The position numbers were made by a program, and so were the translations under genes. Shown piece after piece: positions 45,201 through 56,900 of a stretch of 64,000 nucleotides of DNA. The notes beneath the pieces were generated by a model, which saw nothing but the letters and a program-made list of their open reading frames with translations, had not been told where the DNA came from and made no database searches. The stretch is from Dactylorhiza incarnata. Lineage: Eukaryota > Streptophyta > Magnoliopsida > Asparagales > Orchidaceae. The stretch's first letter is position 1. Each line of letters opens with the position of its first letter. The stretch spans positions 4,359,501-4,423,500 of the forward strand of contig JAWHQI010000148.1 of the NCBI GenBank assembly GCA_033032865.1, written 5' to 3'.

Positions 45201-45330
45201 CTCGGATGGGTTCTTCAAGCTTGTCCGTTATGGCCCTCCTCTTTTGACGGATGGGGCGGGTGCCGGGTTGAGGTTGAGGCGGTGGAAAGCCACATCCGCA
45301 TCGATCCCGGGCATCTCCGCGGCGCTCCAA
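42254..45330 (-). pseudogene. pol: Element 4 Pol: RT, RNase H, aRNase H, integrase
   Basis: Reading leftward from 45330: the RT entry (EEPIREEVGKIL), a frameshift in an A/G run near 45110, then 817 residues with RT YVDD (44786-44797), RNase H remnant (FTLVVAARRLRPYF, VITDHPL), a complete second RNase H (LVDGAS, NNQAEYEAVIAGL, SSDSTVVAYQ), integrase finger (C-x2-C in CSKCQLY) and core (WGLDLVGPF, VTDNGPQF, NGQVEAANK). In-frame stops at 42644-42646 and 42569-42571 interrupt the integrase C-terminus, which ends at 42254. The extra RNase H assigns the Tat lineage. Confidence 0.92.
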
Positions 45331-45872
45331 GCGAAGACATCCACATTCTTCTGCACGCAGGACAGGATCTCGGCCCGCTCCTCCGAACTGAGCTCTCCAT
45401 TGGCTCGGACCTTTTCCACCACCCCAAGCCGAGCGGTGACCTCGAGCTCCACGACCTCATCCACGGCCTCCAGCCTAGATTGCTCTCCCCAAGCATTTTC
45501 CTTCTCTCCACCGCAAGCGAGCGCTTGGGCTCCTTCCTCCGTCTCTTCCTCTCCTACCATCATCAACTCTTCCGCCCCTCCTTCCAGGGCACCCTCTTCT
45601 TTCTTATCTTCTTCGCCTTCCTCCGCTCTGGGTCCTCCTGCGACCCCTTCCTGGGCATGGACTTCCTCTTCTGCCATCCTCTCCTCGACTCTATTCCCTC
45701 TTTCGGCTCCTGTCGCCTCCTCCATCACTTTATCGAACTCCTCCGCTTCTCCCATCCAGGTGATGGTGTTGACAGCCGTCACATAGCACTGTCTCGCAAT
45801 CTTGGGGTCTCCTCGGATCCGGACCTGGACTCCACCCGCGTTGAACTTGAGACACTGGTGGAAGGTGGAAGG
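45266..45872 (-). repeat. 607-bp tandem duplication, copy next to RT
   Basis: Covers the acidic linker between protease and RT (PSTFHQCLKFN through KNVDVFAWSAAEMPGIDADV). The next copy starts at 45873 with the same GGTTGAGGTTGAGGCGG and is completed across element X at 52543-52883. 607 is not a multiple of three, so the duplication shifts the frame. Confidence 0.88.
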
Positions 45873-46139
45873 GGTTGAGGTTGAGGCGGTGGCAAGCCAC
45901 ATCCGCATCGATCCCGGGCATCTCCGCGGCGCTCCAAGCGAAGACATCTACATTCTTCTGCACGCAGGCCAGGATCTCGGCCCGCTCCTCCGAACTGAGC
46001 TCTCCATTGGCTCGGACCTTTTCCACCACCCCAAGCCGAGCGGTGACCTCGAGCTCCACGACCTCATCCACGACCTCCAGCCTAGATTGCTCTCCCCAAG
46101 CATTTTCCTTCTCTTCACCGCAATCGAGCGCTTGGGCTC
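45873..46139 (-). repeat. 607-bp tandem duplication, second copy (left part)
   Basis: Matches 45266-45530 with a handful of changes and ends at the GGCTC target duplication of element X; the remainder is at 52543-52883. Confidence 0.88.
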
Positions 46140-47200
46140 TGATGGCGCAAATCTCGCACGCCGCTATAGGCGGTAGCTCGACTGCGGCACGAAACGGCAG
46201 TGTACCGATCGTTCAAGTAATATAAAATGGGAATGAATCCCCAAGTATCGATCTCAAAGGAACACAGTAAGGTGGAGTTTATTATCGAGGAAGGACTTGA
46301 GGTTGAAGTCCTTTAGAGCGGATGGATGCGGAAATGGGGGATTTGGTTTGCGAATAATAAAATAAAATATTACAACTACTCCTATGCAATGCCGCTATGC
46401 AATGCTTCGCTTGGCGGAATGGAGACTAGGCATGCCTTGAACGCGCTGCGTCGCAAGGGCGGATGGACGAGTAGGCTAACGGATCGAACTATGCAGGCCT
46501 TGAGCGCTCTGCTTCGTTAGGCGGGATGGAATACACGGGCCGCTATGCCACGCTTCGGTAGGCGGATGGGCGAGTAGGCTAACGGAGTGAGGGTCGTCGG
46601 CACCTCTTCGACAAGCACGCCACTAGCAATTGGTAGTGCGACACAACACAACAAACAATCCACACCACGGGGCACACCTCAAATGAAAATATAACAAGAT
46701 TACTCAATCACATAGACATGATTTCATACTAATGTTAACAAGTAAAAGTATACTTCATCAAAATGTTAGTTCTAGCTACATATACATCAATAAGAGAAGA
46801 ATAAGGCAAGAAATCGACCGAATCCGAAGGCTCGTTGTAGATTCACGGTTGGAATCGCCGGGGTGTCAATCCGCGTCCAAGCTCGGTCCGCAACTACGTC
46901 CGGGGTAGAGAGAGCTGTCACTACTCTCCAATGAGCCCGTCTTCTTCGTGTCACGATCCGGTAAAGGTTGCAAACTTCCTCTTGCTTGATGGCGATGGCG
47001 GCTAAACCTTCCTTGAAGCTCTTGGATGAAGGAGGAGGCCGGGAGGAAGCTCCGGCTCAAGAATGGCGTGAAGAACAAGCCCGGAGCACCTCCGGATGGT
47101 GGGCGGCGATGGAGGGGTGAAATCGGGCGGAACGGAGCAGGAAACGGCGGGCTCGGGCGGAAGAAAATCGGAGGTCCCGACCTAATTCGCGAGCAGGTCA

Positions 47201-47207
47201 ATTTATA
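47201..47207 (-). promoter_or_regulatory. TATA box of element X LTR
   Basis: Minus-strand GCCTATAAAT. The nearest palindrome edge is 33 bp upstream, the same distance as in element Y. Confidence 0.6.
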
Positions 47208-47239
47208 GGCGCTGGAATAAACAGTGCGCACAATCATTG

Positions 47240-47464
47240 GCGCACGACCAGTGGTCGTGCGCACTAGCATCCTGTGATCGTGCGCCTGTCTGGACGGAGC
47301 CTGCAAGGTAAGAAAATTATAAAAATACAATGTTCGCACGACCAGTGGCGCACGACCAGTGGTCGTGCGCACTATCGTAAGTGGTCGTGCGATAAGCCAA
47401 ACAGAACTCATAAAATGTGCGTTAAGTGCGCACGATCAGTGGCTCACGACCAGTGGTCGTGCGC
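47240..47464 (-). repeat. Palindrome array in element X 3' LTR
   Basis: Palindromes with arms GCGCACGA and TCGTGCGC and spacer CCAGTGG at 47240-47262 and 47348-47370, and one with a mutated arm at 47442-47464, plus several half sites. The right LTR has the first at 52050-52072 and a shortened series after it. Confidence 0.9.
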
Positions 47465-47749
47465 GATAGAACCAGTGATTGTGCGCAGTGTTCCTGTACA
47501 GATTTGTACCGGGAACACCTGCACGACTCCTGTTCCAGCATAACCACGAATCCTGCCACTGAAAGTGGCACTTAACGATGCATGAAAACTACTAGAGATG
47601 AATAGCAAGAAACAACACCAAAAAAGGGCCTAGAGGTGCACTTAGCAAGGAGTATCAAATATGAGTGAAAACATGTCTAAAGTGTAGTGCATTGACTAGA
47701 AAATCGGCCCAGATGAGTCCATATATGTGTATATAATTGGGACTCATCA

Positions 47750-47763
47750 CACCCCCAGACTTA
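47750..47763 (-). other. Element X polypurine tract
   Basis: Minus-strand TAAGTCTGGGGGTG directly before the 3' LTR. An internal copy (TAAGTCTGGGGGAG) is at 49177-49191. Confidence 0.8.
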
Positions 47764-49494
47764 CCTGTTTGCGCGTCCCGAGCAAACAAATTCTACGCGA
47801 ACGAGGAAAGAAAAGTAGATGGCTTAAAATTACAATACAGAGTACCATGCGAAGTCGCATGCTCACGTGCATAGGAAAAATAGTAGAGAAGATTTCTCAT
47901 TATACACAAACAGTTTATATATTTCTAAAAGAGTAAAAGCATATTACAACCACTCAAAATGGTGAACCACGGTGAATCATCCGGTCATGCATACGGAGAA
48001 AGTAAACTAAGCGCTGAGATAAGCATTGCTCAAGATTGGGGTGCCGGACAAACTCCACCAAAATCCATCGGTGTCGGTGACCATAGGCTCGCCCGGTCAC
48101 ATTCTCTCCACGACATTAGATTGGTTCATAGCGTGAGTCGGTAGGACTTTCAGGTTTTAATTGAGGCTTGGGTTACGGTGAGGTAAACAATGATAAACAA
48201 AATGTCTTAAAACCCAATTGAGCTTTTAAAATAACTACCCGCGCACCAAAATCGAATGCAGGTGCACCACACCCCCAAACTTGTACTTTTGCAACATAGG
48301 TGTGTGCACCGCCTACTCCCAATACATAATTTTTCTACATGATTTTTCAATAAAGCTCATTTTTCTTTTTTTCTTTTCCTTTTCATTTTTTTTTCTTTCT
48401 ATCTTCTTTTTCTTGTCTTTTTTCTTTCAGCAAAATTTTCAAATGAGCATATCCACAGATTCACATAATAAACACCACAATCAACACCCCCCACAATGTA
48501 AATAAAACTACAACTAAAGCTCAGATTTGGGTGTGCGACTAGGTTAGGCTTTTAGGCTTTGGTGTGATAAAAGTGGGGCTGAATCAAGAGGAAGGGGTAG
48601 GCACAAAGGGGCTAGCAAGGGTAGATGATAGGCATGAAATAAAAAGCTCAACCGGGCCAAAATAATGGCCTACGTCATTCTCACGCACTAGAACTATCCT
48701 ATGCCAATGCTTCAAGAATCGCTTGGGGCAAGTTCTAGCCACCGAGAAAGATTCTCCTTTCTCCCGACTCAAGCAATACGAGTCTAGCGATCGTTTACAC
48801 ACATCCCTATGCTACCATTTGATTCCACCAGATTCACCATTTGAGTAGAGTAAACAACATTTACACTAATAGAAAAAATTATAAAACCATAAGTATAAAG
48901 AGAAGTCTAATCTACACAAATTTCTATGCAACCGAGCACTCGACTAGGAGCACTACTGGAGTCAACATTTTACTCTGCTACATAGTCCTAAGCCATCACC
49001 TAGACTTTCCCAAATAAGCAGGAGAATTAAATTCACAACAGAGCAGGCAAACAGATGAGTACGCGCTCAAGTGGGTGCTGTGGTGTGCAATGAAGATGAA
49101 AAATACTAAATAAATGAAATAGAAATACTTCTAGCAAGCAATGCAATAGTGCACGTGTGTGGGCACACAGAACTACTCTCCCCCAGACTTAAACTAAACA
49201 ACCCACATAATATATGACATGAAAATCAAAATAGGGCTAGGGAAAAAGAGTACCCAATGCTCAGAAATGAGCATACCAGAAGATTGGCGTGTAAGCTAAA
49301 ATGAAGCTACAGCATCCGCCATCTAGAAGAAGGATACCTGCAGGGGTCAGCTCCGCAAAAACAAAAGAAAAAGACAAACTAAAATGAACTACAGCTAACT
49401 AAACATGATTAGAAGAAATAAAAATGCAGGAAAAGTAAGATAACTACTGGGGTTATTGTCATCCCAGCACGACTTATTCAAAACTTTATAATAT
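47764..49494 (-). other. Element X long 3' non-coding region
   Basis: No gene. Blocks at 48058-48120, 48660-48800 and 49177-49280 match element Y (60779-60835, 61370-61510, 61886-61980). The last block has a perfect hairpin ATGCTCA (49257-49263) with TGAGCAT (49268-49274). A pyrimidine-rich tract at 48360-48430 is a low-complexity run. Confidence 0.7.
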
Positions 49495-50736
49495 CTAGCT
49501 AATGGGAGTATGGAAGGAGAAGTGGACAGGTAACTGTCCCAATATCCGTGTCGGTAGCGGGTACCTATACGGAGAAAGAACAGTCACGCATCCACCCGAA
49601 TATAAATAAAACCTGCCCATCACAGGTAGAGGGAAAAGAAAGTAAGAAGAGGAGGAGGCCTGGTCCTCACTCATCTCACCAAAACTATCCTTGCCCAGCA
49701 AGGTATCGTCCACAGCAGGTCCGCAGGAGGAGAAGGCAACGAATGAGGCTTCCTTAATAGAGGAGGAATCAACCTCCTCGCATAAAAGGACACACTCATC
49801 ATTGACTTGAGCACAAAGCTCCAAGTCCTCCTGAAGTACCTGTGAAGATTCAACCTGCACAGGCTCGGGTGAAGAAGGGGGGTCAAGAAATAAAAGAGAA
49901 GAAGGACAAAAATAATCAGAAATCAGGGGAGTGGTCCCGGTCTCACTCCCATCAGGTTGGGTAAGTATAATAATGTTTGCATTGTCATAAATGCTACAAG
50001 AATTGGTGGGATCAACGGTGGCCAGGTTTAGGATTTGGACTTCCTCCACCGGTGCTGAGGAAAACTCCTCTTCACCTAGAAAGTTGTCCTCCTTCGTAGG
50101 AGTAGGCACAATACTCAGATCACCCACCTCATCCTGCGACACATCATCAACAATGTCGTCGGAGACGAGTATAGTATGCACAACAGGGGGAGGAGTAGTG
50201 CTCGGATAAAAGTCGAGCACCGATTCCTCACAAAGAATCGAATCCACTAGGGGTGGTGGATGCACTGGGAGAATAGGCTCAGCAATGTCGGTGCCCAGAT
50301 CAGCCGCACATCCGGTGACCGTGTCCATGCCATACCCTTCAAGATGTGAAGGTGACAAAGACACATAACCGGATGTTGAAGGTGTGCCGCCAGAGTTAGG
50401 AGTTGGGACGATTCGGATATCCGGCTCGTCATCCTCGTCCAATTGGCGAAGATACTCGGCACAGTCCTTCAAGACATGATCAATGCTCCGACAAAACTGG
50501 CACTGCCTTGCGGGCTTCTTTGGCACAGCGGGGGCTGAAGCCGAAAAGAAGTAAGACGGTAAAGGCTCAGCAGAGTAGCCATAAGACTTACGCGCACCAT
50601 ATGGAGTATCAGACGAAGTCGGTGCTCCATATGCTGGGCTATAAGAATTATGCCTACTATTCTCCATAGGGCATTCATCACTAGAGTGGGAGGTAGCTCC
50701 ACACCAACGGCAACGAAAATTAAGATGTGCCCACAT
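49495..50736 (-). CDS. Element X zinc-knuckle protein
   Basis: ATG at 50736 (MWAHLNFRCRWC); 413 residues. Two CCHC knuckles, CRWCGATSHSSDEC near the N-terminus and CQFCRSIDHVLKDC about 70 residues later, both C-x2-C-x4-H-x4-C, suggest nucleic-acid binding. The rest is acidic and Pro/Ser-rich with no capsid, protease or RT motif. The intact frame of over 400 codons in an element with non-coding surroundings suggests selection or recent origin. It could be a Gag nucleocapsid remnant or an unrelated protein acquired by the element; I do not recognise it beyond the knuckles. Confidence 0.65.
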   Translation of the reverse strand: MWAHLNFRCRWCGATSHSSDECPMENSRHNSYSPAYGAPTSSDTPYGARKSYGYSAEPLPSYFFSASAPAVPKKPARQCQFCRSIDHVLKDCAEYLRQLDEDDEPDIRIVPTPNSGGTPSTSGYVSLSPSHLEGYGMDTVTGCAADLGTDIAEPILPVHPPPLVDSILCEESVLDFYPSTTPPPVVHTILVSDDIVDDVSQDEVGDLSIVPTPTKEDNFLGEEEFSSAPVEEVQILNLATVDPTNSCSIYDNANIIILTQPDGSETGTTPLISDYFCPSSLLFLDPPSSPEPVQVESSQVLQEDLELCAQVNDECVLLCEEVDSSSIKEASFVAFSSCGPAVDDTLLGKDSFGEMSEDQASSSSYFLFPLPVMGRFYLYSGGCVTVLSPYRYPLPTRILGQLPVHFSFHTPIS

Positions 50737-50928
50737 AGTGCGAAGATAAAACGATTCAAAAATAAAAATGCTATTGTGCAAAATACTACACCTAACAAAA
50801 ATTACTAAAGCAACCTAATTAAAACAGGAAAATGGAATAAAAAAGAAATTAAACAAAGAAATGCAATTTACAAATGGAAGGGCTTCTCTCTCAGGTTCTC
50901 CCTCTCCAGAAAACTCACACGACTGTGC

Positions 50929-50946
50929 TCCCCGGCAACGGCGCCA
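50929..50946 (-). other. Element X primer binding site
   Basis: Minus-strand TGGCGCCGTTGCCGGGGA, six bases after the 5' LTR, the Athila/Tat-type site. Confidence 0.88.
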
Positions 50947-50952
50947 AAAACT

Positions 50953-52537
50953 TGATGGCACAAATCTCGCACGCCGCTATAGGCGGTAGCTCGACTGCGG
51001 CACGAAACGGCAGTGTACCGATCGTTCAAGTAATATAAAATGGGAATGAATCCCCAAGTATCGATCTCAAAGGAACACAGTAAGGTGGAGTTTATTATCG
51101 AGGAAGGACTTGAGGTTGAAGTCCTTTAGAGCGGATGGATGCGGAAATGGGGGATTTGGTTTGCGAATAATAAAATAATATATTACAACTACTCCTATGC
51201 AATGCCGATATGCAATGCTTCGCTTGGCGGAATGGAGACTAGGCAGGCCTTGAACGCGCTGCGTCGCAAGGGCGGATGGACGAGTAGGCTAACGGAACGA
51301 ACTATGCAGGCCTTGAGCGCGCTGCTTCGTTAGGCGGGATGGAATACACGGGCCGCTATGCTACGCTTCGGTAGGCGGATGGGCGAGTAGGCTAACGGAG
51401 TGAGGGTCGTCGGCACCTCTTCGACAAGCACGCCACTAGCAATTGCTAGTGCGGCACAACACAACAAACAATCCACACCACGGGGCACACCTCAAATGAA
51501 AATATAACAAGATTACTCAATCAAATAGACATGATTTCATACTAATGTTAACAAGTAAAAGTATACTTCATCAAAATGTTAGTTCTAGCTACATATACAT
51601 CAATAAGAGAAGAATAAGGCAAGAAATCGACCGAATCCGAAGGCTCGTTGTAGATTCACGGTTGGAATCGCTGGGTTGTCAATCCGCGTCCAAGCTCGGT
51701 CCGCAACTACGTCCGGGGTAGAGAGAGCTGTCACTACTCTCCAATGAGCCCGTCTTCGTGTCACGATCTGGTAGAGGTTGCAAACTTCCTCTTGCTTGAT
51801 GGCGATGGCGGCTAAACCTTCCTTGAAGCTCTTGGATGAAGGAGGAGGCCGAGAGGATGCTCCGGCTCAAGAATGGCGTGAAGAACAAGCCCGGAGCACC
51901 TCCCGATGGTGGGCGGCGATGGAGGGGTGAAATTGGGCGGAACGGAGCAGGAAACGGCGGGCTCGGGCGGAAGAAAATCGGAGGTCCCGACCTAATTCGC
52001 GAGCAGGTCAATTTATAGGCGCTGGAATAAACAGTGCGTACGATCATTGGCGCACGACCAGTGGTCGTGCGCACTAGCATCCTGTGATCGTGCGCCTGTC
52101 TGGACGGAGCCTGCAAGGTAAGAAAATTATAAAAATACAATGTTCGCACGACCAGTGGCGCACGACCAGTGGTCGTGCGATAAGCCAAACAGAACTCATA
52201 AAATGTGCGTTAAGTGCGCACGATCAGTGGCGCACGACCAGTGATCGTGCGCGATAGAACCAGTGATCGTGCGCAGTGTTCCTGTACAGATTTGTACCGG
52301 GAACACCTGCACGACTCCTGTTCCAGCATAACCACGAATCCTGCCACTGAAAGTGGCACTTAACGATGCATGAAAACTACTAGAGATGAATAGCAAGAAA
52401 CAACACCAAAAATGGGCCTAGAGGTGCACTTAGCAAGGAGTATCAAATATGAGTGAAAACATGTCTAAAGTGTAGTGCATTGACTAGAAAATCGGCCCAG
52501 ATGAGTCCATATATGTGTATATAATTGGGACTCATCA
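50953..52537 (-). repeat. Element X 5' LTR
   Basis: 1585 bp, shorter than the 3' LTR mainly because one palindrome segment (about 25 bp near 52170) is missing. Confidence 0.92.
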
Positions 52538-52542
52538 GGCTC

Positions 52543-54896
52543 CTTCCTCCGTCTCTTCCTCTCCTACCATCATCAACTCTTCCGCCCCTCCTTCCCGGGC
52601 ACCCTCTTCTTTCTCATCTTCTTCGCCTTCCTCCGCTCTGGGTCCTCCTGCGACCCCTTCCTGGGCATGGACTTCCTCTTCCGCCATCCTCTCCTCGACT
52701 CTATTCCCTCCTTCGGCTCCTGTCGCCTCCTCCATCACTTTATCGAACTCCTCCGCTTCTCCCATCCAGGTGACGGTGTTGACAGCCGTCACATAGCACT
52801 GTCTCGCAATCTTGGGGTCTCCTCGGATCCGGACCTGGACTCCACCCGCGTTGAACTTGAGACACTGGTGGAAGGTGGAAGGGACGCATCTGAACGCTCT
52901 GATGAGAGGCCGCCCGAAGATGGCGCTATAGCTTCTTGGGGCGTCCACTATCACGAAGCGGCAGTTCCGGGACTGCCCTCCGAGGGTCACATGGAGCCCC
53001 ACTCCACCCTCTACCTCCTTCCTTTCTCCCGAAAAGCCGAATAGGGGGCCATCCGAGGCCAACACCCTCTTGGCCTCCACATTCATCTCGTCAAATGCCT
53101 TCTTGAAGACGACGTTGACCGATCTCCCATTATCGACTAGAATCCGCGAGACGGTGAAGTTCTCGATGGCGGTCTGGATGACCAGCGCATCGCAGAATGG
53201 GTCTTCATAGCTTGGCATGTCCTTCTGGGAGAAGGTAATTCTCTCCGCTGGGGGTGGAGCAGTGGATGTTGAGGCCACGCTCCGCCGATAGATGGTATGG
53301 AGGCTAGCCTTGCGGGTTGCCTCCACCCCTACCCCCCATGGATCACCCCGATCCCTCCTCTACTCCCCACATCAACTTTGTCTTCACACCTTTCTTCCTC
53401 CTCCCCTCGAGGCTTGACCTCCTCAATTCTCACCTGTTGCTGTTGCCTCGGTGCGGGCACTCGACCCCTTTTTGTTTCCAGGAACTCTGGGCAGGTGGTC
53501 GTCGCGTGACCTTCCTCATCGTGGAAGTCACAATACGACAACGTCACCTCCCCTGCTTCACCTTCCGCCACCCTATTCCTCCTCCTTCTCCCTGCCCCTG
53601 CTTCCTCTCTAGCCTATTCTCTCCTTCCTCTTCCTCCTCTTCCCCGCCTGATTGCCATGGCTTGCTGAGGTGGGGGAGGCAATGGCCTCGGACCCTGCCT
53701 CCATCCCAGCTGATGGGGTCTTCCTTGTCCTCCATAGAAGTTACCCCTTCCCGGGCCGTAACCCCTTCCCTGACCTTGCATTCCTTCGGCATGCTTCCTC
53801 CACTCCCCCTCCGGGACCCTAGGCTCTTCCCTTCTCCTTACCTCCTGCTGCCTGACCTCCGGCTCACTGAGCTTTGCTAGCCTCTTGGTAAGCTCTGGGT
53901 TGGCCTCCTCACTCTCAATCTCTTCTGTCACCCTCTCCATCAACTCCTCGTAGGAGACGTGGGCTTTCCTCTTCAAAGCCATTTTGAAAAAGCTCTCCCT
54001 TAGCCCGACGGTGAAAGCGAGCTGGAGTGCAAACCCAGGCATCTCCTGGGTGAGCAGCACTTCCTCCTGGAACCAATCCGCGTAGCGAGCCAATGTCTCC
54101 TTTTGCTCCTGCTTCACTTTGAAGAGAGACTTGACATCCTTCTTCCTCTTCTTTGAAGTTGAGAATCGCAACAAGAAGCTCCAGCGCAAATCCTCGAAGG
54201 CGTAGATCGACCCTGTAGGGAGTTGATGGAACCAGTCCCTGGCCTTTTCTTTAAGAGTGACGGCGAAGAGCCGACACTTGAAAGCATCTGACATCGGCCT
54301 GATAGAGACCGAGTCCTCAAAAGATTGGAGATGTTAGATAGGGTCATCCCTGCCGTTGTAGTACACCCTATCCCACTCTCCGAACCCTGCCGGGACAGGT
54401 GCAGAAAGTACCAACTCGCAGAAGGGGCTTCCCCCTACTACCACCCTTTCTCGCTCCACACGACCCCGAGCTCTCTCGCTAGACTCAGGCTCGCGGGGAC
54501 TGCGCTCGCGAGAACGGTATTCACCTGGACCACTCCCACAGTCGCTACATCCTCTGCGCACGTGCTCCCGTGCGTCGCGCTCGCCAGCATAGAGCTCGCT
54601 GGCATAGAGCTCGCCGACACAGTGCTCGCCGGGCTGGCGAATAGTACTCGCCCCTCCAAGTCTTGAACTAAACTTCCGGCGATTTCCTTTCCGTCTCTTC
54701 CACCCGGGGCATTCTCGCCGACCGCTGCTGGGGGATGGGTAGCTTGAAATGCTGGGGTCGCGAACTCACTTCGCAACGCCACGACCGTGAGTCCGAAAGT
54801 GTCAAGCACCTCCCTTCTGAAATCCGCGAACATCCTCGGGGTCACCACCTGCGGTGCCTCGCCGAACTCCTCGCCTTGATCCTCGCCTCCTGTCAT
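52543..54896 (-). pseudogene. gag-pro: Element 4 Gag-protease
   Basis: ATG at 54896 (the frame extends upstream without ATG). The first segment to 54438 is Ala-rich; the capsid follows in other frames with a stop near 54335 and includes FAVTLKEKARDWFHQLPTGS and ETLARYADWFQEE. A CCHC-like knuckle CDFHDEEGHATTTC near 53520 is typical of Tat Gag. The protease (52543-53326) reads ILVDNGRSVNVVF, with Asn after the catalytic Asp. The acidic linker that follows is cut by element X at 52538. Frameshifts make it non-functional. Confidence 0.85.
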
Positions 54897-54929
54897 CCCC
54901 TCCTTGGAATTTTCTTGGACCAGCCGCAC

Positions 54930-54947
54930 TCCACGCTCACCGCACCA
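54930..54947 (-). other. Element 4 candidate primer binding site
   Basis: Minus-strand TGGTGCGGTGAGCG begins three bases after the 5' LTR. It starts TGGTGC like other Tat-type sites, but the tRNA cannot be named with confidence. Confidence 0.5.
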
Positions 54948-54950
54948 AAA

Positions 54951-56078
54951 TGTTGAAACTGATTTCTCGGCCTCTTGTGGAGCTCGGGGCCCTCACCGAA
55001 ATGAGGGGCAGCTAGCCCTTACTGATCCCTCGGAGAAGGTAGACTGAAGACTAGAAAGAAGACTAAGACCTTAGTCACAGCGAGGAGGTCCCTCCACTAA
55101 CCTGGAAGATCGTTGAGCGCTTCCCCTCCCAAGCCAAAGCTGGGACTCGGGCACCTTGGAGAGCTCTGGGATTGCTAACCAAAGAAAGCCTGAGGAGAGA
55201 GAAGTTGAAGTGAAGTCCTCTCCAAAGGTGCCCCTAAGGTCCTATTTATAGGTTTTCTGATATGGCCTGCCAATAGCAGGATTCCGCCTTTTGATTTTAC
55301 TATACGCACCCCAAATGGGTCTGCTAAAAGCCAAACTCCGCTGTTTGGAGAGGCTAAGGGCAGACCACTAAGGGTAAAAGGGTAATTTGACCCTATCGGC
55401 TTATGAGCAAGGAACCGTGAGAGCCTTCCTGCGAGATGCTCTCACGGGCCCTCTCGCGAATCCTGCTCGTGGTGCCTCTCCTAGGCGATCGCCCTGCGAG
55501 AACCTTGCTGGCCCCTCCTGGCGGTACCTGTCGAGGTCCGGTCTCGAGAGCCTTCCTGCGAGACCGCCTCTGGACTTCGTCGAGCCCAACACGCCTTTCG
55601 TCGAACGCAGGTTACTCTGCCGAACACGGACGAGGTTGACGGACGTCGAACACTAAGTTGTTCGTTGGACACCTCTTTACTGGGCAGAGGTCTCTTCTAC
55701 TGGCGACCTGCGAGGTATCGGTTTGTCAGCCCCTCGCTTGGCCCAGTCTCTTGAAGATATCTGCCTAGGTCTAGGTCTCGCGACTCCTCTTGCGAGACCG
55801 TCCCTTTGGCTTTAATGAGCATAGAACACTTCGCTGACTTCTGATGATTCCGTCAAACAGGGGTGTGGTCGATGAAGCCAGGGGAGCTCGACGAACACTG
55901 GAGAGTTCGTCGAACGCACCCGCGAGCGCTTGCCTCGTCGACCCTTCCCTCTCTCCCTTCAGCGAGCCCTCCGAGAGGGAAGATTTCTGCCACTAAGGCC
56001 TCTCTTCCTTATTACCTCCTCCATCCCACTGCTCTCTTAAACCGCGTTTCCTTGCCTGGCGAATATCAGGGTTGTACA
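54951..56078 (-). repeat. Element 4 5' LTR
   Basis: 1128 bp. Has the ~150 bp (about 55413-55563) missing from the other LTR, rich in CTCGCGAG and CTGCGAGA motifs, plus the TCGACGAAC/GTTCGTCGA inverted repeat near 55888-55915. Confidence 0.92.
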
Positions 56079-56900
56079 GATCAAACAGATCATCTATCCT
56101 CGGCAACGGATACCTGTTCTTGATGGTCACTTTGTTTAACTCTCTATAATCTATGCACAACCTCATAGAACTGTCCTTCTTTTTCACGAACAAAACTGGA
56201 GCACCCCAGGGAGAAGAACTTGGTCTAATGAATCCACAATGCAACAGCTCATCTAACTGAGTTCACAACTCTTCTAGCTCATGTGGGGCCATACGGTACG
56301 GTGCCTTAGCGATAGGACGAGTACCAGGCTCAAGATCAACAACGAACTCCATATCTCTATCAGGCGAGAGACCAGGAAGATTGACAGGAAAGACATCAGG
56401 AAACTCTCGCACCATCGGAATACCCTCAATACACGGCGAACCACTAACAGTTTCTAACACCGAAATAAGGTAAGCCAAGCAACCGGAATTTAACTGTTTT
56501 CGAACACATACCGCAGAAATTATCGGGGAACCCTGGCACGGAGATCCAAAAATGCTCATGGGATGACCGTTGTCCATCACAAAGTCCATACGCTTTTCCT
56601 TGCATCGGAAGACAGCATCATAACTGGACAATCAGTCCATACCCAATATCACGTCAAAGTCTTCTAGGTCCAACACCTTGAGATCAGCAACAGCCAAGAA
56701 ATCTCCTAAGAGAATGGGGCAACTTCGGACGCACTGGTTCGAGGATACCAAAACACCAGAAGGGAACTTAACGAGGAACGAATCATTGCCCAGCTCAGGG
56801 GTCAAACGGTGATGCTCGACAAAAGCCCTTGCTACGAACGAATGGGTAGCACCAGAATCGAATAGAACACGCGCCCAACGATTCTTTACCTTAAATCTCC
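56079..56900 (-). pseudogene. pol: Element 3 protease and RT N-terminus
   Basis: Reading leftward from 56900: protease with LFDSGATHSF and GMD followed by an in-frame TGA (56632-56634 region), the PR-RT linker (FPDVFPVNLPGL, DLEPGTRPIAKAPYRMAP), a stop near 56263, then RT ([43 protein letters not shown]), where element 4 interrupts at GATCA. Confidence 0.9.

Larger units (their letters stand above)
46140..47749 (-). repeat. Element X 3' LTR
   Basis: 1610 bp. Contains the GCGCACGA/TCGTGCGC palindromes (47240-47464) and a TATA box at 47201-47207. Confidence 0.92.
46140..52537 (-). mobile_element. Element X: Athila/Tat-like non-autonomous element (minus)
   Basis: LTRs of 1610 and 1585 bp (minus-strand TGATGAGTCCCAATT to TTGTGCCATCA), PBS TGGCGCCGTTGCCGGGGA and polypurine tract, with GGCTC duplicated at 46135-46139 and 52538-52542. 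The 3.2-kb interior has one gene with two zinc knuckles and long non-coding stretches conserved with element Y; no capsid, protease or RT is seen. It disrupts the pol of element 4. Confidence 0.92.
28723..56078 (-). mobile_element. Element 4: Tat-like Ty3/gypsy retrotransposon (minus), itself nested
   Basis: Both LTRs start TGTTGAAACTG and end GGTTGTACA (plus-strand view) and are flanked by GATCA. On the minus strand: Gag, protease, RT, RNase H, an additional archaeal-type RNase H, integrase, a 96-bp tandem array, and then genes on the opposite strand before the 3' LTR. The second RNase H and the antisense genes are features of the Tat lineage (Grande/Retand/RIRE2-like). Elements 5 and X are inserted in it; without them it would be about 13.6 kb. 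Confidence 0.93.

Noticed and set aside
45079..46225. Ser/Pro-rich plus-strand frames opposite element 4 pol
   Set aside because: Antisense shadow of the acidic protease-RT linker, duplicated with it; no independent evidence.
48281..48505. Hydrophobic Phe-rich frame
   Set aside because: Translation of a pyrimidine tract in the non-coding part of element X.
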